A stretch of 64,000 nt of DNA from an uncultured Ignavibacteriota bacterium (GTDB taxonomy: Bacteria; Bacteroidota; Ignavibacteria; UBA10030; UBA8401), in NCBI GenBank assembly GCA_903884005.1, contig CAISDA010000043.1, forward strand, positions 1 through 64,000, given 5' to 3'. Under the pieces are notes generated by a model that worked only from the letters and a program-made list of their open reading frames with translations, was not told where the DNA came from and ran no database searches. The position numbers and the translations under genes are program-made. This document shows, piece by piece, positions 34,516 to 44,497 of the stretch; the stretch's first letter is position 1, and every line of letters begins with the position of its first letter.

Positions 34516-35856
34516 ATGGTACAGTCAACGAACAAAGCCTCTCGAAATCCGTGGGCATGGGTGCCGACACTCTATTTTGCCGAAGGCATACCCTATGTGA
34601 TCGCCATGTCGGTGTCCGTGATCATGTATAAAAAAATGGGAATCTCGAACGCCGATATCGCGCTCTATACCAGCTGGCTGTACCTGCCGTGGGTGATCAA
34701 GCCGCTGTGGAGCCCGGTGGTCGATCTGTTGAAGACCAAACGGTTCTGGATCGTCACCATGCAGCTCATCGTCGGCGCCGCGCTCGCCTGTGTGGCCCTC
34801 ACCATTCCGCTGCCGAATTTTTTCCAGGTCACTATCGCGATCCTCTGGCTCATGGCGTTCAGCGGGGCGACGCACGATATCGCGGCGGACGGCTTCTACA
34901 TGCTCGGCCTCGACGCAGGCACGCAGGCTGAGTTCGTCGGACTGCGCAGCACGTTCTACCGCATCGCCATGCTCTCGGGACAGGGACTGCTGGTGATCGT
35001 TGCGGGATATTTTGAAAAACACAGCGATGCTCTTTTTGCATCCGGGTTTATCCCGGCATATTTTCAAAGTCAGGGCGCCATTCCCTTTGCATGGTCGCTT
35101 ACGTTTTTCATCGTTGCTGCCGTCTTTCTTTCTCTCTTCATCTACCACTTGTTCGTCTTGCCGTATCCGGTCTCTGATACCCCCAAGGTCGGCAGCCAAT
35201 CGGCGAATTTCCTTCCCGAATTTTTCAAGACGTTCGGCTCCTTCTTCAACAAAAAAGGGATTCTCCTGACCCTCGCCTTCATGCTGCTTTACCGGTTCAA
35301 CGAATCACAGCTGGTCAAACTCATCACCCCGTTCCTGCTGGATGCACCCGAAAAAGGGGGACTTGGACTATCAACGCTGCAGGTAGGGATTGCATATGGA
35401 ACATTCGGCGTCGGTGGACTGATGATCGGCGGCATCACGGGCGGCATCGCGATCGCAAAGAAGGGACTTCGGTACTGGCTCTTTCCAATGATGATCATTA
35501 TTCATTTTCCCGATCTCGTCTATATCTTCCTGTCGCAGACACATCCCGATAATTTTCCGCTCGTCTGCGGCCTCGTTGGCATGGAGCAGTTCACCTACGG
35601 CTTCGGCTTCACCGCCTATATGATGTATATGATCCGCGCCTCAGAGGGCGAACATAAGACTGCGCACTACGCCATCTGCACGGGCATCATGGCAATGGGC
35701 ATGATGATCCCCGGCATGTTCGCCGGCAAGCTGCAGGAATGGCTCGGCTATCAGACATTCTTTTTGACCGTGCTCATCTCGCTCATTCCGGCATTGCTCG
35801 TCGTCTCGCAGCTCAAGATCGATCCGGAGTTCGGCAAGAAAAATGTAAAGGCATAA
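34516..35856 (+). CDS. AmpG-like MFS permease (muropeptide importer candidate)
   Basis: 446 residues and about twelve membrane helices. The N-terminal YFAEGIPYVIAMSVSVIMYK and LPWVIKPLWSPVVD are characteristic of AmpG-type transporters, which bring GlcNAc-anhydroMurNAc peptides into the cytoplasm. Other segments include ATHDIAADGFYM. The gene starts 39 bases after the SpoIID stop and is followed by a strong terminator, so it closes that operon. The next operon encodes a sugar kinase and a NagZ-type glycosidase, which supports murein recycling. Confidence 0.85.
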   Translation: MVQSTNKASRNPWAWVPTLYFAEGIPYVIAMSVSVIMYKKMGISNADIALYTSWLYLPWVIKPLWSPVVDLLKTKRFWIVTMQLIVGAALACVALTIPLPNFFQVTIAILWLMAFSGATHDIAADGFYMLGLDAGTQAEFVGLRSTFYRIAMLSGQGLLVIVAGYFEKHSDALFASGFIPAYFQSQGAIPFAWSLTFFIVAAVFLSLFIYHLFVLPYPVSDTPKVGSQSANFLPEFFKTFGSFFNKKGILLTLAFMLLYRFNESQLVKLITPFLLDAPEKGGLGLSTLQVGIAYGTFGVGGLMIGGITGGIAIAKKGLRYWLFPMMIIIHFPDLVYIFLSQTHPDNFPLVCGLVGMEQFTYGFGFTAYMMYMIRASEGEHKTAHYAICTGIMAMGMMIPGMFAGKLQEWLGYQTFFLTVLISLIPALLVVSQLKIDPEFGKKNVKA

Positions 35857-35910
35857 GGTCGTCGCGCCGCCGGCGTCATGCACTGCCGCTGCACACAGAG
35901 GCTACAATGA

Positions 35911-35948
35911 AAGGGAGCATTCGATCGAATCGGATGCTCCCTTTTTTT
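35911..35948 (+). terminator. Rho-independent terminator after the AmpG-like gene
   Basis: AGGGAGCAT pairs with ATGCTCCCT over a 13-base loop, followed by seven T. It ends the operon that begins at 29912. Confidence 0.85.
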
Positions 35949-35981
35949 CCACTTTGCCCTCCGTCCATTGCGCCCGGGTTC

Positions 35982-36010
35982 TTGCTTCTCTTGCGCTATC
36001 TTCGTAATTT
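35982..36010 (+). promoter_or_regulatory. Promoter of the kinase-NagZ operon
   Basis: TTGCTT at 35982-35987 and TAATTT at 36005-36010 with 17-base spacing. Transcription would begin near 36017, after the in-frame ATG at 36014, so translation should start at 36062. Confidence 0.6.
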
Positions 36011-36061
36011 GGTATGCAAAATATTTCTTATTCAATTCCTACCCTTATCTGTAGACATCGA

Positions 36062-37033
36062 ATGAAATCTAACCGTTTTGTTATCGGCATGGACGGCGGG
36101 GGCACAAAAACAGCCGCCATCATTGCCGCGCTTGACGGCACCATTATCGCCGAACATGTCGCCGGGCCGTCAAATTTCCAGACCATCGGCGTTGAAACAG
36201 CCGCGCAGACAATCTTTTCGCTCATCAACGAATGCTGTCGTTCGGCGAACTGTGCGCCTTCCCACATCCAGGCGCTGACGCTCGGCCTCACAGGCGCAGG
36301 CCGCGTTGCCGATCAGAAGCGCATGGCCGACGGCCTAAAAAAATATTCGCGGGCGCAGGGTGTTCTTCTCAAAAAAGTGATCGTCGAAAGCGATGCGCGC
36401 ATTGCGCTCGAGGGCGCATTTAACGGCCGGCCGGGGATCATTTTGATCGCAGGCACCGGCTCTATCGCGTTCGGAAAAGATATCAAAGGCGCGATCCACC
36501 GTGTCGGCGGATGGGGACGCATTCTGGGGGATGAAGGAAGCGGATATTTTATCGGCCGCTGCGGCATCACCGCCGTCACGCGCTTCATCGACGGCCGCGG
36601 CACGAAGACCCTGCTCGCGAAACTTGTGGCCGACACATTCCACCTCGCCGATCAAACGGACATCATCACCGCCGTCTATAAAAATAATTTTGATGTCGCC
36701 TCCGTTGCTCCGCTCGTGCTCGAAGCCGCGGCAAAAAAAGACCGGGTGAGCCTGCTTATCATCGAACAGGCCGCCGCCGAATTGACCGATCATGTCCGCG
36801 CATTGACCGCCGCACTTCTGCCGGTCTCCCGCAAAAAGATCAAAGTCAAGATCCCCGTATCGTTCATCGGCGGACTCATTGCCAACGATACGCTCTTGCG
36901 GCGTATGCTCACGGAGCAGCTCACGGCAACTCTGCCGCATATTCACATTACAGAACCGATGTCACCGCCGGCGTTCGGCGCCGTGGTCATGTCGCTCATG
37001 GCTCTTCCTCATAAAGAATCAACGCACTCATGA
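36062..37033 (+). CDS. BadF/BadG/BcrA-type kinase, probable GlcNAc/MurNAc kinase
   Basis: 323 residues of the ASKHA fold. The phosphate-1 loop is IGMDGGGTKTA (residues 8-18); then LGLTGAGR, and the sugar-kinase signature IAGTGSIAFG with GGWGRILGDEGSGYFIG. The family includes N-acetylglucosamine kinase and the MurK kinase of MurNAc. The NagZ-type gene directly downstream overlaps by four bases and would release the sugars this enzyme phosphorylates. Which amino sugar it prefers cannot be read from sequence. Confidence 0.85.
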   Translation: MKSNRFVIGMDGGGTKTAAIIAALDGTIIAEHVAGPSNFQTIGVETAAQTIFSLINECCRSANCAPSHIQALTLGLTGAGRVADQKRMADGLKKYSRAQGVLLKKVIVESDARIALEGAFNGRPGIILIAGTGSIAFGKDIKGAIHRVGGWGRILGDEGSGYFIGRCGITAVTRFIDGRGTKTLLAKLVADTFHLADQTDIITAVYKNNFDVASVAPLVLEAAAKKDRVSLLIIEQAAAELTDHVRALTAALLPVSRKKIKVKIPVSFIGGLIANDTLLRRMLTEQLTATLPHIHITEPMSPPAFGAVVMSLMALPHKESTHS

Positions 37034-39957
37034 AATTTTCCGTTCTTGTTGCTCCGTCTCGCAGTGCATGCGCGTGTGCCATTGTCTGCTGTCTTTTACT
37101 GTGGGGATGCGCATCCGAACGATCGGCAGAGCGTCCGGCTCAGCTGCCCCCGATAGTTCGCGCCCCGGTCGATTCACTGCCTCCTGCGCCGTTGCCGGCG
37201 CGCACGACGTGGGTCGAGACGACGCTCCGCCGCATGACGCTTGAAGAAAAAGCAGCCCAAATGGTCTGTGTGTTCACATTCTCGCATTATTACGCGAGCG
37301 ACAACGACCGGTGGAAGGAACTGGAACGCCTCGTGACGAAACGCAAGATCGGGGGATTCGTTTTTTCGGAAGGACCGCTCTATGCATATCCGGTCTACGC
37401 CAACAAGCTGCAGAAACTCTCGGATGTGCCGCTGTTGATCTCCACCGATTTCGAACGCGGCCCCGGCATGCGTGTGGATGAAGCCACAATGCTGCCTCGT
37501 GCGATGGCTATCGGTGCGACGCGCGATACGCGGCTTGCCTACGAGGCGGGCCGTGTCACTGCCGCCGAAGGCCGCGCCCTTGGCGTCCAGCAAAACTATG
37601 CGCCTGTCGCCGACGTGAACGTGAACCCGAAAAATCCCGTCATTAACACGCGCTCATTCGGCGGGGATCCCCGGCTTGTGGCCGATATGACATCGGCGTT
37701 CGTCCGCGGCACTCAGGACGGCGGGATGATCGCTACGGTCAAACATTTTCCCGGCCACGGCAATACAGACACCGATTCGCACGTCGGCACGCCGAGTGTG
37801 GATGCTTCGCGCGAACAGTGGGAAGCGAACGATCTGATGCCGTTCAAAGCCGCCCTTCGCGCCGGCGCACTGTCCGTGATGACCGGCCATATTATTTCAT
37901 CGTCGTACGACAACACCAATACACCGGCGTCGGTCTCGTCTGCATTGACGACCGACCTGCTTCGCACATCGCTCGGCTTCAGCGGTCTGGTGGTGACCGA
38001 TGCCATGGACATGCGCGGCATCTCACGCTCCTATTCGAACGATGAAGCGGCGGTGCTTGCGGTCAAAGCCGGCAATGACGTCGTGCTCATGCCTCTCGAT
38101 GCCGACGGAGCCATCGATGCCATCGTGCGCGCGGTGAAGCGCGGAGACATCACGGAATACCGCATCGATGCATCGGTGCGCCGCATCCTCCAGGCGAAAT
38201 CGTGGTGCGGACTGGACACGAACCGGTTCGTCGATATCACCAGGGTGAGTGATGCCGTCGCAACGGCTCCGCATCAAGCGCTGGCACGAGAGATCGCGCT
38301 GAAGTCCGTGACCGTTCTCGGCAATACGCACCGCGTGCTTCCGCTGTCTATGGCCCGCACAAAAAAAATCGTCGACGTGGCATTCACGGAAAAAGAGGGG
38401 CAGTCGGAGGGCCGGGTGTTTCATCGCGCGGTCCGCCGCTATCACCGCAATTCGGAATTGTTCAAGATCGATCCCCGCTCCAACGCCATGGAATATGCCT
38501 CGGTGCTCGAGAGGGCGAAGACCGCCGACATCATCCTTCTTCATTTTTATTGCGAGGCCCGTTCGCGCGCTGCCTACATCCCTGTCCAATTCGCCGAATG
38601 CGTGAAGAAACTCCTCGCGCTCAAAAAAACAACGGTCGCTGTCTCGTTCGGCAATCCGTACATCGTGCTCGATTTCCCGTCCGTTGAAAATTATGTGTGC
38701 GCCTACAGTTCGGCCGATGCCTCGATCGACGCCGCCGCAGAGGTGCTCTTCGGCGAAGAACCGGCCGAGGGAAAATTGCCCGTGACGATTCCCGGACTGT
38801 ACGCCTTCGGCGAAGGATCCGTGTACGGCATGCACTCCGGACTTCGCACCGGAGCTCCGGAAGATGCCGGGTTCGATCCTGCAGCACTCGCTGCGGCCGA
38901 CTCGGTTGTCCTGGCGGGTATTGCGCACAAAGCATATCCCGGCGCAGTGCTGCTGGTGGCAAAGGACGGGATCATCGTGAAGAACCAGGCATACGGACAT
39001 TACACGTATGATGCGGATGCGCCCCCGATGTCTCCCGAAACGATCTTCGACATGGCTTCGGTGAGCAAAGTGATCTCCACGACCACGGCCGTCATGCGCC
39101 TGTACGACGAACACAAGATCGACCTCGATGCCGCCGTCGCTTCATACCTGCCCGCCTTCGGCCGGATGGGAAAAGAGAAGATCACGGTGCGCAATCTGCT
39201 GCTCCATAACAGCGGACTGCCGGGATGGAGAAAATTCTATACGTTCTGCACGACTCCCGCATGCGTCATGGATTCGCTCTTTGCAACACCGCTCGACTAT
39301 CCGACGGGGACGCAGATGATCTACAGCGATCTCGGATTCATCACATTGGGAAAAGTCGTCGAAAAGATCACACACACAACGCTCGATCAGTACATGGATT
39401 CCGTATTTTTCAAGCCGCTCGGGATGACCATGACGCTGTATAATCCGCCTGCGCAATTGCGCGCTCGTATCGCTCCCACAGAGATCGATTCGTTCTGGCA
39501 GAAAACGTTCAAGCCCGTTCAGGGACGCGTCCACGATGAGAACGCCGCCACGCTCGGGGGCGTCTCTGGACATGCGGGACTCTTTTCCACCGCTGCCGAT
39601 CTTGCCGTCCTGCTCCAGATGGAACTCAACGGCGGCACGTACGGCGGCAAGCGATACATCGAGGAAGCCACGATCACACTGTTCACCAAACGCCAGAGCG
39701 ACCTCAGTTCGCGCTGTCTGGGATGGGATGCGAAAAATCTGACCGGTTCATGGGCGGGGAAACTCATTTCGAACCGCGCGTTCCTCCACACAGGATTCAC
39801 CGGCACTTCGGTCGTGGCCGATCCGGATAAAAAATTGATCGTCGTGTTGCTCACAAACCGCGTCTATCCGACACGCGAGAACAGCGGGCTTGCAAAGGTG
39901 CGCCCGGTTCTCCACGACGCCATCGTGAAAGCGATCGAGAACGAGAAGGAAGAGTAA
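37030..39957 (+). CDS. Lipoprotein: GH3 beta-N-acetylhexosaminidase (NagZ-like) fused to a serine beta-lactamase-like domain
   Basis: 975 residues. A lipoprotein signal with lipobox LLWGC (cysteine at residue 33) places it in the periplasm on a membrane. Residues about 55-400 are GH3: KHFPGHGNTDTDSH (Lys238-His239 with the Asp/His dyad) and the nucleophile in VVTDAMDMRG (Asp324). A GH3 C-terminal segment follows. From about 620 a class C beta-lactamase/PBP domain begins, with SVSK (Ser677, Lys680), YSD (Tyr765) and HTGFTGTS near the end. The glycosidase would remove GlcNAc from muropeptides; the second domain may be an amidase, esterase or peptidase. The architecture is known in Bacteroidota-type genomes. 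Confidence 0.92.
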   Translation: MKFSVLVAPSRSACACAIVCCLLLWGCASERSAERPAQLPPIVRAPVDSLPPAPLPARTTWVETTLRRMTLEEKAAQMVCVFTFSHYYASDNDRWKELERLVTKRKIGGFVFSEGPLYAYPVYANKLQKLSDVPLLISTDFERGPGMRVDEATMLPRAMAIGATRDTRLAYEAGRVTAAEGRALGVQQNYAPVADVNVNPKNPVINTRSFGGDPRLVADMTSAFVRGTQDGGMIATVKHFPGHGNTDTDSHVGTPSVDASREQWEANDLMPFKAALRAGALSVMTGHIISSSYDNTNTPASVSSALTTDLLRTSLGFSGLVVTDAMDMRGISRSYSNDEAAVLAVKAGNDVVLMPLDADGAIDAIVRAVKRGDITEYRIDASVRRILQAKSWCGLDTNRFVDITRVSDAVATAPHQALAREIALKSVTVLGNTHRVLPLSMARTKKIVDVAFTEKEGQSEGRVFHRAVRRYHRNSELFKIDPRSNAMEYASVLERAKTADIILLHFYCEARSRAAYIPVQFAECVKKLLALKKTTVAVSFGNPYIVLDFPSVENYVCAYSSADASIDAAAEVLFGEEPAEGKLPVTIPGLYAFGEGSVYGMHSGLRTGAPEDAGFDPAALAAADSVVLAGIAHKAYPGAVLLVAKDGIIVKNQAYGHYTYDADAPPMSPETIFDMASVSKVISTTTAVMRLYDEHKIDLDAAVASYLPAFGRMGKEKITVRNLLLHNSGLPGWRKFYTFCTTPACVMDSLFATPLDYPTGTQMIYSDLGFITLGKVVEKITHTTLDQYMDSVFFKPLGMTMTLYNPPAQLRARIAPTEIDSFWQKTFKPVQGRVHDENAATLGGVSGHAGLFSTAADLAVLLQMELNGGTYGGKRYIEEATITLFTKRQSDLSSRCLGWDAKNLTGSWAGKLISNRAFLHTGFTGTSVVADPDKKLIVVLLTNRVYPTRENSGLAKVRPVLHDAIVKAIENEKEE

Positions 39958-39965
39958 TACTGACT

Positions 39966-40157
39966 ACTCACCGTTCTCTCTAGTTCATATCATTCTGAAA
40001 AATTCATCTTGACCAAGGTCAAGAATCTTCTGCATATGACATAGCTACTCTGTCATTCTGAGCGCAAGCGAAGAATCTTGCATCGTGTGAGTAGTCGGCG
40101 AGATTCTTCAATCGCTCGAGCTCCTTCAGAATAACAAAAACTGAAAATGCGGTGAGT
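39966..40157. repeat. MITE-like inverted-repeat element, copy 3
   Basis: About 192 bases bounded by ACTCACCG and CGGTGAGT, a perfect 8-bp terminal inverted repeat. The inner arms are GTCATTCTGAGCGCAAGCGA and, facing it, CGCTCGAGCTCCTTCAGAAT. It ends 38 bases before the pruA start codon. Confidence 0.8.
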
Positions 40158-40195
40158 AGATACAAGAAATTTACATAATCATAAAGGATGATCGC

Positions 40196-41752
40196 ATGGC
40201 ACCAACCCCGTATAAAAACGAACCGCTCACCGATTTCACGACACCGGCAAACCGGAAAGCAATGCAGAAAGCGCTCGCCGTCGTTGCGAAAGAACTCGGC
40301 AAAGAATTTCCGCTTGTCATCGGCGCAGAAGAGATCACCACAACAGACAAGCTGTATTCGTACAATCCCTCGCATCCGTCCGCCATCATCGGCATCTTTT
40401 CGAAGGCTACGCCCGAGCTGGCAGTGCGCGCTATCGAGACGGCGGCGAAAAAATTCGAAGAATGGAAATTCGTCGCGCCCGCGAAACGCGCCGAGTATCT
40501 GTTCAAGGCGGCGAAGCTCATGCGCAAACGCAAGCATGAATTCAGCGCCGCGCTCACATACGAGGTTGGCAAGTCGTGGGCCGAAGCCGATGCCGACACA
40601 GCCGAGGCGATCGACTTTCTCGAGTATTACGGACGCGAAATGCTGCGCTACGCGCAGAAACAGCCGATCGTGAAGGTCGCCGGCGAAAAGAATGAACTTG
40701 TCTACATTCCTCTCGGCGTCGGCGTGGTCGTGCCGCCGTGGAACTTTGCACTGGCCATTCTTGCCGGTATGACGGCCGCAGCCGTTGTTGCGGGGAACAC
40801 TGTCGTACTCAAGCCGTCGTCCGATTCGCCGTTCCTCGGCGTTAAATTTTTCAACCTCATGCGCGAAGCCGGACTGCCTGCGGGCGTCATTAACTTCGTG
40901 CCTGGCTCAGGCGCCGCAGTGGGCGATGTGCTCGTTTCAAATCCCCTCACGCGCTTCGTGTCGTTTACGGGATCGAAGGAAGTCGGCATCCATATCAATG
41001 AACTTGCGGCAAAGGTGCAGCCGGGACAAAAATGGCTGAAGCGTGTCGTCGCCGAAATGGGCGGTAAGGACGGTATCGTCATCGACGATCAATGTGATCT
41101 CGACGGCGCCGTGTCCGCGACCGTCGCCTCTGCGTTCGGATTCCAGGGCCAAAAATGTTCGGCCGCATCGCGCGCGATCGTGGTGGAAAAAGTGTACGAT
41201 GCCTTTGTGGCGAAGGTCGCCGAAAAGACCAAGGCGCTTGCCGTAGGCGATCCCGCGGATCCCGCCAATTATATGGGACCCGTTGTGAACAAGGGATCGA
41301 TGGAAAAGATCCTGCAGTATATCGAGACCGGCGTGAAGGAAGGCGGCCGATGTGTTGCCGGCGGCACGCGCGCCGAAGGCGACGGATTCTTCATCGCTCC
41401 TACGGTGATCGCCGATGTGAAACCAACAGACACGATCGCGCTGGAAGAAATTTTCGGTCCCGTGCTCGCCATCATCAAGGTGAAAAATTTCGACGAGGGG
41501 CTGGACGTGGCCAACAATACCGAGTTCGGCCTGACCGGCGGCGTGTGGACGAACAATGCGAAGAAAGCCGAGAAGGCGAAGCGGACGTTCCACGTGGGCA
41601 ATTTTTACATCAACCGAAAGATCACCGGCGCCTTCGTGGGCGTTCATCCGTTCGGCGGCTTCAACATGTCCGGCACGGATTCGAAGGCCGGCGGCAGGGA
41701 TTATTTGCTGCTGTTCATGCAGGCGAAACTCATATCCGAAAAAATTAAATAA
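40196..41752 (+). CDS. pruA: L-glutamate gamma-semialdehyde (1-pyrroline-5-carboxylate) dehydrogenase
   Basis: Oxidises glutamate semialdehyde to glutamate in proline breakdown. An aldehyde dehydrogenase of 518 residues: the opening YKNEPLTDF and the PSHPSAIIG segment are typical of the RocA/PruA group. It has the Rossmann part [18 protein letters not shown], the general-base glutamate in [10 protein letters not shown] and the catalytic cysteine in [13 protein letters not shown]. There is no fused proline dehydrogenase domain and no putA-like gene nearby. A ribosome site (AAAGGA) precedes the ATG. Confidence 0.94.
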   Translation: MAPTPYKNEPLTDFTTPANRKAMQKALAVVAKELGKEFPLVIGAEEITTTDKLYSYNPSHPSAIIGIFSKATPELAVRAIETAAKKFEEWKFVAPAKRAEYLFKAAKLMRKRKHEFSAALTYEVGKSWAEADADTAEAIDFLEYYGREMLRYAQKQPIVKVAGEKNELVYIPLGVGVVVPPWNFALAILAGMTAAAVVAGNTVVLKPSSDSPFLGVKFFNLMREAGLPAGVINFVPGSGAAVGDVLVSNPLTRFVSFTGSKEVGIHINELAAKVQPGQKWLKRVVAEMGGKDGIVIDDQCDLDGAVSATVASAFGFQGQKCSAASRAIVVEKVYDAFVAKVAEKTKALAVGDPADPANYMGPVVNKGSMEKILQYIETGVKEGGRCVAGGTRAEGDGFFIAPTVIADVKPTDTIALEEIFGPVLAIIKVKNFDEGLDVANNTEFGLTGGVWTNNAKKAEKAKRTFHVGNFYINRKITGAFVGVHPFGGFNMSGTDSKAGGRDYLLLFMQAKLISEKIK

Positions 41753-41792
41753 TACTACACGCACCATTCATATTGGTTTCTATGGAGGTTTC

Positions 41793-42956
41793 ATGAAGAT
41801 CCACGAGTATCAGGGAAAAGATATTTTACGCGCATTCAAGGTGCCGGTGCCGAAAGGCGGCGTTGCATTTTCGGTGGATGAAGCGGTGAGCGTTGCCGAA
41901 ACGCTCGGCGGCAGTGTGTGGGTGGTCAAGGCGCAAATTCATGCCGGCGGCCGCGGCAAAGGCGGCGGCGTGAAAGTCGCCAAGAGCATCGACGAAGTGC
42001 GCACGTTCGCCTCGCAGATCCTCGGCATGACGCTCGTGACGCATCAGACCGGCCCCGAGGGCCGTTTGGTGAAGCGCCTCCTGATCGAAGAAGGCGCCAA
42101 TATCGCGCGCGAAATGTACGTGGGCATCACACTGGACCGCGCGTGCTCGATGAATTGCGTGATGGTCTCGACCGAAGGCGGAATGGAAATTGAAAAGGTC
42201 GCCGCCGAAACGCCCGAAAAGATCGTAAAGGAATATGTCGTTCCCTCCGCCGGCTTCAGGGAATTTCAGGCGCGGCGGCTCGCCTTTGCGCTCGGACTCA
42301 CCGGCGACGCATTCAAAGGCGCCGTGAAATTTCTCCTGGCCCTCTATAAGGCCTATGAAGCGACGGACGCGTCGCTCTTCGAGATCAATCCGCTTGTCGT
42401 CACCAAAGAGGGCACCGTGATCGCGCTCGATGCGAAAGTGAATTTCGACGACAGCGCGCTCGCGCGCCATCCTGAGTTCGACGCATTGCGTGATCTGGAC
42501 GAAGAAGAACCGCTCGAGATCGAGGCATCGAAATCGAATCTCAATTATATCAAGCTCGACGGCAATGTCGGCTGCATGGTCAACGGCGCCGGCCTCGCCA
42601 TGGCAACAATGGATATCATCAAACTGGCCGGCGGGGAACCCGCCAACTTTCTCGACGTGGGCGGCGGAGCCAATGCCGAAACCGTCGAAGCGGGGTTCAA
42701 GATCATTCTGGCCGATAAGAATGTGAAGGCGATCCTCATCAACATTTTCGGCGGTATCGTGCGCTGCGACCGCGTCGCGAACGGCGTTGTGGAAGCCGCG
42801 AAAAAAGTGCATGTCGCGATCCCGATCGTCATACGCCTGGCTGGCACGAACGCCGACCTTGCCGCTGTGATCCTGCAGGAATCGGGCATGAGTTTCCTTG
42901 TCGCCACGGACCTGAAGGATGCTGCCGAAAAAGTCACACGTGCGCTTGGTGCATAA
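41793..42956 (+). CDS. sucC: Succinyl-CoA synthetase (ADP/GDP-forming), beta subunit
   Basis: 387 residues. The N-terminal ATP-grasp domain begins [15 protein letters not shown] and includes [14 protein letters not shown] and [10 protein letters not shown]; the C-terminal part has [10 protein letters not shown] and [11 protein letters not shown]. It forms succinate and NTP from succinyl-CoA with the alpha subunit SucD, which carries the phosphohistidine but is not encoded in this window. The ATG at 41793 follows GGAGG by six bases; the frame extends upstream but overlaps pruA. Confidence 0.96.
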   Translation: MKIHEYQGKDILRAFKVPVPKGGVAFSVDEAVSVAETLGGSVWVVKAQIHAGGRGKGGGVKVAKSIDEVRTFASQILGMTLVTHQTGPEGRLVKRLLIEEGANIAREMYVGITLDRACSMNCVMVSTEGGMEIEKVAAETPEKIVKEYVVPSAGFREFQARRLAFALGLTGDAFKGAVKFLLALYKAYEATDASLFEINPLVVTKEGTVIALDAKVNFDDSALARHPEFDALRDLDEEEPLEIEASKSNLNYIKLDGNVGCMVNGAGLAMATMDIIKLAGGEPANFLDVGGGANAETVEAGFKIILADKNVKAILINIFGGIVRCDRVANGVVEAAKKVHVAIPIVIRLAGTNADLAAVILQESGMSFLVATDLKDAAEKVTRALGA

Positions 42957-42989
42957 GATAGTTGTCACTTTTCATCAGAAGACGGTACT

Positions 42990-44441
42990 ATGAACGGGAA
43001 ATACGAAGCGGTCATTGGTCTGGAAGTGCATGCGCAGATGCTGACACAGTCGAAGGCGTTCTGTGCATGCACCACAACATTCGGGAACGGACCGAATCAT
43101 AACACCTGTCCGGTGTGCCTCGGCATGCCGGGCGTGCTGCCGGTGCTGAACAGGAAACTCGTTGAGTACATACTCGCAATGGGCCTGGCGACGAATTGTT
43201 CCATCACGCAGCGCTCCGTGTTCGCTAGGAAAAATTACTTCTATCCCGATCTTCCGAAAGGGTACCAGATCTCGCAGTATGAGGACCCGATCTGCCAGTT
43301 CGGCCATCTGGACGTTGAATTGAACGACGGCACCGTGAAACATATCGGCATCACGCGCATCCATATGGAGGAAGACGCAGGCAAACTCGTGCACGACATG
43401 CATGTCGACACGCTGGTGGACGTGAATCGCTGCGGCGTGCCGCTCATCGAAATCGTGAGCGAACCCGACATGCATACCTCGCATGAAGCCTATCAATACC
43501 TCTCGATGATCAAACAAATCGTCACGTATCTCGGCATCTGCGACGGCAACATGGAAGAGGGCAGCCTCCGGTGCGATGCCAACGTCTCTGTGCGCCTGCG
43601 CGGAACCGACAAGCTCGGCACGCGCACCGAAGTGAAGAACCTGAACTCATTCCGCAACGTGGAGCGCGCGCTCGAATACGAGATCGCGCGCCAGATCGCA
43701 TTGATCGAAGATGGCGGCAGGGTCGTGCAGGAAACGCTCATCTGGGATGCCGACAGGAATGTCGCCCTCTCGATGCGCTCCAAGGAAGAGGCGCACGACT
43801 ACCGGTACTTTCCCGATCCCGATCTTGTGCCGGTGGTCGTCAGCGACGCATGGATAGAGCGGGTCCGCGCTGAACTGCCCGAACTGCCGCAGAAACGGCG
43901 CGACCGCTTTGTTGCCGACTTTCATCTCCCGAAATACGATGCCGATATTCTTACGCTCGAGCGCCCGCTGGCCGAGTATTATGAAACCGCGGCAGGCTGC
44001 CTGAGTGCAAAAAATCCGGAAACGTTCAAGGCCGTCAGCAACTGGGTCATGACGGACGTGCTGCGCGCAGTGAAAGAGTCGAACATCACGATCGCCGATT
44101 TCCCCGTGACGCCTGCCCATCTCTCGGCAATGGTGAACCTGATCACCGAAGGCACCATCAGCGGCAAGATCGCAAAGGATGTGTTCGAGGAAATGCTCGC
44201 CGGCGGCGAAGCGCCCATGGCGATCGTCCAACGCAAAGGGCTCGTGCAGATCTCCGACACCGGCGCGATCGAGGCGATCATCAATGAGATCCTCGCCGCC
44301 AATGCCGCGCAGGTCGAACAGTACCGTGCGGGCAAAACGCAGGTCTTCGGCTTCTTCGTCGGCGCCGCCATGAAGGCGATGAAGGGCAAGGCGAATCCGA
44401 ACATCGTGAACGCGCTGCTGAAGAAAAAACTGGACGTGTAA
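42990..44441 (+). CDS. gatB: Aspartyl/glutamyl-tRNA amidotransferase subunit B
   Basis: With GatA and GatC it converts Glu-tRNA(Gln) and Asp-tRNA(Asn) to the amidated forms. Signatures are GLEVHAQM at the start, [44 protein letters not shown], and the C-terminal tRNA-binding YqeY-like tail ([16 protein letters not shown]). It has normal length at 483 residues. gatA and gatC are elsewhere. The adjacent cysteines of CACTTTFGN and CPVC fit the zinc site. Confidence 0.96.
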   Translation: MNGKYEAVIGLEVHAQMLTQSKAFCACTTTFGNGPNHNTCPVCLGMPGVLPVLNRKLVEYILAMGLATNCSITQRSVFARKNYFYPDLPKGYQISQYEDPICQFGHLDVELNDGTVKHIGITRIHMEEDAGKLVHDMHVDTLVDVNRCGVPLIEIVSEPDMHTSHEAYQYLSMIKQIVTYLGICDGNMEEGSLRCDANVSVRLRGTDKLGTRTEVKNLNSFRNVERALEYEIARQIALIEDGGRVVQETLIWDADRNVALSMRSKEEAHDYRYFPDPDLVPVVVSDAWIERVRAELPELPQKRRDRFVADFHLPKYDADILTLERPLAEYYETAAGCLSAKNPETFKAVSNWVMTDVLRAVKESNITIADFPVTPAHLSAMVNLITEGTISGKIAKDVFEEMLAGGEAPMAIVQRKGLVQISDTGAIEAIINEILAANAAQVEQYRAGKTQVFGFFVGAAMKAMKGKANPNIVNALLKKKLDV

Positions 44442-44497
44442 CACAACAACAAACGAAGTACACTTTCTATTCTCCTACTCTAACTCGAGCGCATATC

